From NCBI GenBank assembly GCA_964432945.1, contig CAYSPO010000024.1, positions 1 through 17,710 of the forward strand: a stretch of 17,710 nt of DNA. The letters are read 5' to 3'. This document shows positions 13,153-17,710 of the stretch, in pieces. Position numbers and translations under genes: made by a program. The stretch is from CAYSPO01 sp964432945. Lineage in GTDB: Bacteria > Bacillota > Clostridia > Tissierellales > Peptoniphilaceae. The notes below the pieces were generated by a model. That model worked only from the letters and a program-made list of their open reading frames with translations, searched no databases and was not told where the DNA came from. How positions within the stretch are numbered: the first letter of the stretch is position 1; each line of letters begins with the position of its first letter.

Positions 13153-14519
13153 TTAATCAAAAGGTATTTGGATAATAAATTTCGAACCTTTTTCAAGTTC
13201 AGAATTGATAATTATTTTTCCGTTATGTCTTTCTACTATATGTTTGACTAAAGAAAGGCCTAGACCCGTACCAGAGTGTCTTTTACCATTTCTACTAACC
13301 ATATAAAATCTTTCAAATATTCTTTTTTGATCTTCTTTACTAATCCCTATACCGTCGTCTTCCACAATTATTTCAGCATAATCTAAACTCTTTCCTACAC
13401 TTACATTAACATTACCAGGAGGAGTATTGTACTTTATGCCGTTAGATATTAAATTTGCCATAAGCTCATAAATCATTGAATAATCTACTTTAACCATAAC
13501 TTTCTGACTTGAACAAGTTAAATTAATATCCTTGGTTTTGGCATATACCTGCATTTCCTCACAAATTTGCTCAGCTGTTTCTCCTAAGTCTAAAAACTCA
13601 TAATCCATTATATTCGTGGAAGCAGACTCATATTGAGAAAGCCTTATTATCTCGTCTATCATCTCAAGCAATCTTCTGCCCTCATCTAAAATAACATTAG
13701 AAAATTTTACCATATCTTCTTCATTAGCTAGTCCAGATGCTATCATTTCTGCATAACCATTGATAGATGTTAGAGGTGTTTTTAGTTCATGAGTTACATT
13801 TGCAGTAAATTCTCTTCTTTGCTTTTCAGCTGTGAATAATTTATTAATCGATTGCTCCAGCTTTTCACTAGACATATTATTATCTATCAAAGGCTGAATT
13901 TCTTCTAATAATATATCCAAATCTCCCTCATTGCTAGTTCCAGACATGATATTAAACATAACATCAGAGAGCTTAGCTACAGGCCAAAAAGTTTTATTTC
14001 TTATATCTTGCCTATAATATCCTATGATTTTTATAGTAATTAAAGATATTAATAAAAAACTAACAATATTAGCCCAAATCATTTTATTTAATACAGCTCT
14101 ATCGTTTTCTAGATAAAAAGTTTTTCCTTGTGAATCTTGTAGTTTAATAAGATAATTAGTAGGTTTATCCTTTACTATCCTATAACCAGAAAAAGACAGC
14201 TCTTCGCTGTCTAAGTTCATTTGGGATACTCCCACTCTTATTTCTTCTGGTTTTGGTCTAAATACTTTATNNNNNNNNNNNNNNNNNNNNNNNNNNNNNN
14301 NNNNNNNNNNNNNNNNNNNNNNNNNNNNNNNNNNNNNNNNNNNNNNNNNNNNNNNNNNNNNNNNNNNNNNTTCATTTGGGATACTCCCACTCTTATTTCT
14401 TCTGGTTTTGGTCTAAATACTTTATAATTAATTAAGCTAGTTAATAGCATAGTTATTATAATAGATAAGATTGCCAGGATAAAAAACATACTAGTTACCT
14501 TTGATGTTTTTTCTCTCAT
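13153..14519 (-). CDS. phoR: PhoR-type sensor histidine kinase, interrupted by an artefactual N gap
   Basis: With the N run and one 55-bp flank copy removed, the frame is intact from ATG at 14519 to TAA at 13153, 403 residues. TM1 is at about 11-30, a short extracytoplasmic segment follows, and TM2 is at about 95-115. The dimerisation helix carries the phospho-accepting histidine in THELKTPLTS (H192), and the ATPase domain has NLISNGIKYN, DDGIGI, FERFY and GTGLGLSLVKHIV. The short sensor region suits PhoR kinases, which respond to phosphate through PstSCAB and PhoU rather than to an external ligand. GGAG lies 7 nt before the ATG, which is 1 bp after the phoP stop. The name rests on position after phoU and phoP; the kinase call is certain. 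Confidence 0.9.
14216..14425. other. Assembly gap of 100 N with 55-bp duplicated flanks
   Basis: Positions 14271-14370 are 100 N. The 55 bp at 14216-14270 are identical to 14371-14425. Joining the copies restores the phoR frame. Same gap length and same overlap length as the gap at 1696-1795. Confidence 0.9.
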
Positions 14520-14520
14520 T

Positions 14521-15198
14521 TTATTCTCCAATCTTATAGCCCACATTCCTTACAGTTTTTATGTGATTTCCTGAGTCTTTTAATTTCTGTCTTAAAGTTC
14601 TTATATGAACATCTACAGTTCTTGACTCACCTTGATAATCAAATCCCCATACGCTATTCATAATTTTATCTCTTGATAAAACAATTTCTTTGTTGACTAT
14701 TAAAAAGTTTAATAACTCAAACTCTTTATAAGTTAGATCTACAATTTCACCATCTACTTCAACTTGTCTTTTGTCATTATCTATATGAATATTTTTATAA
14801 GAAACTGTTGAATCATTTTTTATTTCTGTTTTAGTTCTTCTAAGTACAGCTTTTATTCTAGAAATTAATTCCATTACTCCAAAAGGTTTTGTAATATAGT
14901 CATCTGCTCCCATATCTAAGCCTTTAACCTTGTCATACTCTGCAGTCTTAGCTGTCAGCATAATAACAGGAGTAGCTTTTGTTTGGGAATTTTCTCTTAG
15001 GTTCTTTAAGATAGTATATCCATCGTCACCATCAAGCATAATATCAAGTATAAAGAGATTAGGGGTTTCTTCTTCTAATCTTTGGTATAATAATTTAGCA
15101 TTTTCGAAACCCTCAGCTTGAAATTCGCTCGAGTTAAGAGCATACACAATTAGTTCTCTAATATTATTATCATCTTCTACTATAAAAACCTTATCCAT
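14521..15198 (-). CDS. phoP: PhoP/PhoB-type response regulator, OmpR family
   Basis: 225 residues. The receiver domain (1-120) has acidic E8/D9/D10, phospho-acceptor D52 in FILDIML, T82 and K104 (TKPFG). The C-terminal winged helix (about 128-225) has YKEFELLNFLIVNKEIVLSRDKI, VWGFDYQGESRTVDVHIRTLRQKL and a closing VGYKIG. This domain type binds tandem direct repeats about 11 bp apart. It follows phoU by 18 bp and precedes phoR by 1 bp, so it is part of the pst operon. A GGATG-type ribosome site is rather weak. The phosphate role is inferred from this context. Confidence 0.92.
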   Translation of the reverse strand: MDKVFIVEDDNNIRELIVYALNSSEFQAEGFENAKLLYQRLEEETPNLFILDIMLDGDDGYTILKNLRENSQTKATPVIMLTAKTAEYDKVKGLDMGADDYITKPFGVMELISRIKAVLRRTKTEIKNDSTVSYKNIHIDNDKRQVEVDGEIVDLTYKEFELLNFLIVNKEIVLSRDKIMNSVWGFDYQGESRTVDVHIRTLRQKLKDSGNHIKTVRNVGYKIGE

Positions 15199-15216
15199 AA
15201 TTCACATCCAATTTTG

Positions 15217-15864
15217 TTATTTTAACTGTTCACCTGTAATTGCATAGTTCACCCAGTTTACAATATTTTCTGCATGGTCGCCAATTTTTTCAAGGTATTT
15301 AGCTTTTAAGAGAGATTCTACTGCTGTTTCTGCTCCCACTGTATCTTTCTTTACACCTGAAACTATATCTTCTTTTATCTCTGAGTATAGTCCATCGATT
15401 ATATCGTCTGATTCTGTTACTTTATTAATTAGTTCAAGATCATTGTGCATATAAGCATTCACTGCATCAATAGTTATTTGTAGAGCTTTTTCTGCCATCT
15501 CATCAAGAATCGGAGTTAGCTTTGTTTGTTCATCTGTCTTATCAAGAGCAATTTCTGCGATATCAAGAGTCTGCTTACTCATTCTTTCAAGGTCAGTTAC
15601 TAACTTTATTGCTGCTGAAATTACCCTCAAATCAGTAGCAACAGGTTGCTGACGCATGATTAACTTTATGCATCTTTCTTCAACTCTTCTTGCAAGATCT
15701 TTTATTTCAGAGTCATTGTCATGGATTCTATAAGCTGCTTTTTTATCATTTTCTTTAATAACAACTTTTACATTCTCCATAGAATCAATAAGCATTCTTC
15801 CCATGTCTGAAATATTCATATTTAACTTAATAAGTTGCTGCTCATATCTTTCTCTTGTAACCAT
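15217..15864 (-). CDS. phoU: PhoU phosphate signalling adaptor
   Basis: 215 residues, all helical, with the two PhoU repeats: ERCIKLIMRQQPVATDLRVISAAIKLVTDLERM in the first half and LLKAKYLEKIGDHAENIVNWV in the second, each carrying the E-x-x-x-D metal-cluster type motif. PhoU links the Pst transporter to PhoR and restrains phosphate uptake and Pho signalling when phosphate is ample. Its ATG shares one base with the pstB stop (TAATG), indicating coupled translation. Confidence 0.95.
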   Translation of the reverse strand: MVTRERYEQQLIKLNMNISDMGRMLIDSMENVKVVIKENDKKAAYRIHDNDSEIKDLARRVEERCIKLIMRQQPVATDLRVISAAIKLVTDLERMSKQTLDIAEIALDKTDEQTKLTPILDEMAEKALQITIDAVNAYMHNDLELINKVTESDDIIDGLYSEIKEDIVSGVKKDTVGAETAVESLLKAKYLEKIGDHAENIVNWVNYAITGEQLK

Positions 15865-16622
15865 TAACCGAACCTCCCTGTTATATATCTCTCTGTTCTT
15901 TCATCTTTTGGATTTGAGAAAATATTATCTGTTTCATCAAACTCTACAAGGTCTCCTAGGTACATAAAGGCTGTTTTATCTGATACTCTTGCTGCTTGTT
16001 GCATATTGTGTGTAACTATAATAATAGTATAATCTTCTTTTAGGTGAAGAAGCAAGTCTTCTATTGCAGTTGTAGAAATTGGATCTAAGGCAGAAGTAGG
16101 TTCATCTAGTAATATTACCTCTGGTGCAACAGCTAAAGCTCTTGCAATACAAATTCTCTGCTGTTGACCACCTGATATATCAGTAGCCAATTTTTTTAAA
16201 TCATCTTTTACTTCCTCCCAAATTGCTGCTTGTCTTAAGGATTTTTCTACAATTTCATCTAGAGTCTCTTTATCAGTTATTCCATGAGTTCTAGGTCCGT
16301 AAGCTATATTATCGTAAATTGATTTTGGAAAAGGATTAGGTTGTTGAAAAACCATTCCCACTCTTTTCCTAAGATCATATACATCAACCTCGTCCCAAAT
16401 TTCTTTTCCATCTAGGAACATAGAGCCCTCCTTACGAAAGCCCTCTACCAAATCATTCATTCTATTTATACTTCTTAAAAGTGTAGATTTCCCACAGCCC
16501 GATGGCCCTATATAAGCTGTTATTTCATTTTCTTTTATATCCATACTTACATCTTTAATTGCATGGAAATCTCCATAATAAGAGTTAAAGTTTTCTATTT
16601 TAACTTTTGTGTTCTTAGCCAT
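15864..16622 (-). CDS. pstB: Phosphate ABC transporter ATP-binding protein PstB
   Basis: 252 residues from the ATG at 16622, which has GAGGAG about 6 nt upstream and gives the usual start MAKNTKVKIENFNSYYG; an in-frame start ten codons earlier lies inside pstA. Walker A is GPSGCGKST (39-47), the Q-loop is FQQPNPFPKSI, the signature is ISGGQQQR, Walker B is VILLDEPTSALD and the H-loop is THNMQQAAR. The FQQPNPFPKSIYDN and ARVSD segments are diagnostic of PstB. It powers PstCA. The start overlaps the end of pstA by 8 bp. Confidence 0.96.
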   Translation of the reverse strand: MAKNTKVKIENFNSYYGDFHAIKDVSMDIKENEITAYIGPSGCGKSTLLRSINRMNDLVEGFRKEGSMFLDGKEIWDEVDVYDLRKRVGMVFQQPNPFPKSIYDNIAYGPRTHGITDKETLDEIVEKSLRQAAIWEEVKDDLKKLATDISGGQQQRICIARALAVAPEVILLDEPTSALDPISTTAIEDLLLHLKEDYTIIIVTHNMQQAARVSDKTAFMYLGDLVEFDETDNIFSNPKDERTERYITGRFG

Positions 16623-17448
16623 TTTGACTCCTCTCACTAATTTTATTTGCAAGCATTGTTGAAACTCTATTAATTACAAGTACTAATAAAAGAAGAACAA
16701 CTCCTGTTGCATAAGCTTGATTTTTATGAAGTCCTTCAGATGAAAGCATATACATATGTATAGCAATTGTTCTTCCCGAGCTCATTACATTGTTTGGAAT
16801 CCTTGCTGCTGAACCTGCTGTATAAAGTAAGGCCGCTGTTTCTCCGATAATTCTTCCAACTGCTAACACAACACCTGAAAGTATACCTGGTATTGCAGAA
16901 GGTAAAATAATATTAAATATAGTCCTTAGCTTCATAGCTCCAAGTCCATAGCTTGCTTCTCTTTGAGAGTTAGGAACAGACATAAGGGCTTCTTCTGTAC
17001 TTGTCATAATAGTTGGAAGAATCATTATTGCTAAGGTGCAAGCACCTGCAAGTATTGAATATTTCCAGCCTAAAAATGTAACAAAGAATAAGTTTCCAAA
17101 TAGTCCATAGATAATTGATGGAATACCTGCCAATGTCTGAGTAGTTAATCTTACTGGTTTTTTTATTTTACTATTTTTACTTGCATATTCATTTAGATAA
17201 ATTGCAGAAATAATTCCAATAGGACCAGCAATAGCTAGAGCTAAGGCAACCATCATAAGAGTATTTATAATAGATGGCATCATGGAAAGGTTGTCTGAAG
17301 AGTATTTCCATGCAAACATATCTGCAGTTAGATGAGGTATTCCTTTCACAAATACATCAATAACAATCATAGCAAGAGATAAAAAAGTGATAAAAGCACC
17401 AAGGGTAACAACACCTTTAATAATTTTTCCTTTAGTTCTATTATTCAT
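16615..17448 (-). CDS. pstA: Phosphate ABC transporter permease PstA
   Basis: 277 residues with six helices. The permease domain includes NTLMMVALALAIAGPIGIISAIYLNEYA, QTLAGIPSIIYGLFG, MILPTIMTSTEEALMSVP and the cytoplasmic EAA-type loop REASYGLGAMKLRTIFNIILPSAIPGI, followed by VGRIIGETAALLYTAG. With PstC it forms the phosphate channel across the membrane. GGGAGAG lies upstream of the ATG, which is only 1 bp after the pstC stop. Confidence 0.96.
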   Translation of the reverse strand: MNNRTKGKIIKGVVTLGAFITFLSLAMIVIDVFVKGIPHLTADMFAWKYSSDNLSMMPSIINTLMMVALALAIAGPIGIISAIYLNEYASKNSKIKKPVRLTTQTLAGIPSIIYGLFGNLFFVTFLGWKYSILAGACTLAIMILPTIMTSTEEALMSVPNSQREASYGLGAMKLRTIFNIILPSAIPGILSGVVLAVGRIIGETAALLYTAGSAARIPNNVMSSGRTIAIHMYMLSSEGLHKNQAYATGVVLLLLVLVINRVSTMLANKISERSQNG

Positions 17449-17449
17449 T

Positions 17450-17710
17450 TTATCTCTCCCTACTGTTCATATAATTAAAAGCAATATTAATTGCCAAAAT
17501 AAATATAAAGAGTACAGCCCCTGTTGCAATTAAGGCTTCTTTATGAAGACCTGCTGCATAGTTCATTTCAAGGACTATATTAGTAGTCATTGTACGTACA
17601 CCTTTGAATAAACCATTAGGCATACGAGGTTGGTTCCCTGCTATCATTACTACAGCCATTGTTTCACCAATTGCTCTACCAATTCCTAGTATTATTGATG
17701 ATATTATTCC
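17450..17710 (-). CDS. pstC: Phosphate ABC transporter permease PstC, C-terminal part (runs off the window)
   Basis: The frame is open to the right edge, so only the last 86 residues are present and the start is outside the window. The visible part begins with IILGIGRAIGETMAVVMIAGN, the characteristic PstC segment after the EAA loop. It continues with MTTNIVLEMNYAAGLHKEALIATGAVLF and a last helix ending NYMNSRER. Its stop is 1 bp from the pstA start. pstS and the operon promoter must lie further right. Confidence 0.93.
   Translation of the reverse strand, partial: GIISSIILGIGRAIGETMAVVMIAGNQPRMPNGLFKGVRTMTTNIVLEMNYAAGLHKEALIATGAVLFIFILAINIAFNYMNSRER

Overview
The window looks like a chromosomal segment from a very AT-rich, low-GC Gram-positive bacterium (Firmicutes/Bacillota). 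The gene content, Shine-Dalgarno sites (AAAGGAGG type), strong Rho-independent terminators and protein families suggest an anaerobic coccus of the Peptoniphilaceae/Tissierellia type (for example Anaerococcus or Peptoniphilus). That genus-level guess is inference only. All recognised genes except one lie on the minus strand. I saw no tRNA, rRNA, IS element, prophage or CRISPR array.

Layout, left to right: (1) a two-gene operon of a VTT-domain (TVP38/DedA-type) membrane protein and a CpoA-like family 4 glycosyltransferase, behind a promoter carrying five 11-bp direct repeats that resemble a Pho box; (2) a YtrA-like operon of a GntR regulator, an ABC ATPase and two paralogous permeases; (3) a DUF1294 membrane protein and a UV damage endonuclease (UvsE) with an extra C-terminal domain that looks like DUF1722; (4) a MarR-type regulator divergent from a large TspO/MBR-like membrane protein, with a palindrome over the latter's -35; (5) a 32-codon membrane microprotein and a glutaredoxin-like protein; (6) a gtrA-gtrB pair for bactoprenol-linked sugar; (7) azlC-azlD for branched-chain amino acid export; (8) a phosphate operon read leftward, pstC (partial), pstA, pstB, phoU, phoP, phoR.

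The most interesting link is between the two ends. The right end encodes phosphate uptake plus a PhoP/PhoR-type two-component system, an OmpR-family regulator of the kind that binds 11-bp direct repeats. The left-end promoter has such repeats and drives a putative diglycosyl-diacylglycerol synthase with a putative lipid scramblase-like protein. This suggests, without proving, that phosphate starvation remodels the membrane towards glycolipids.

The sequence has two runs of exactly 100 N, each flanked by an exact 55-bp duplicate. These look like assembly joins whose contig ends really overlap. Collapsing each (removing 155 nt) restores one uninterrupted frame in both affected genes (the VTT protein and phoR), so neither is a pseudogene.
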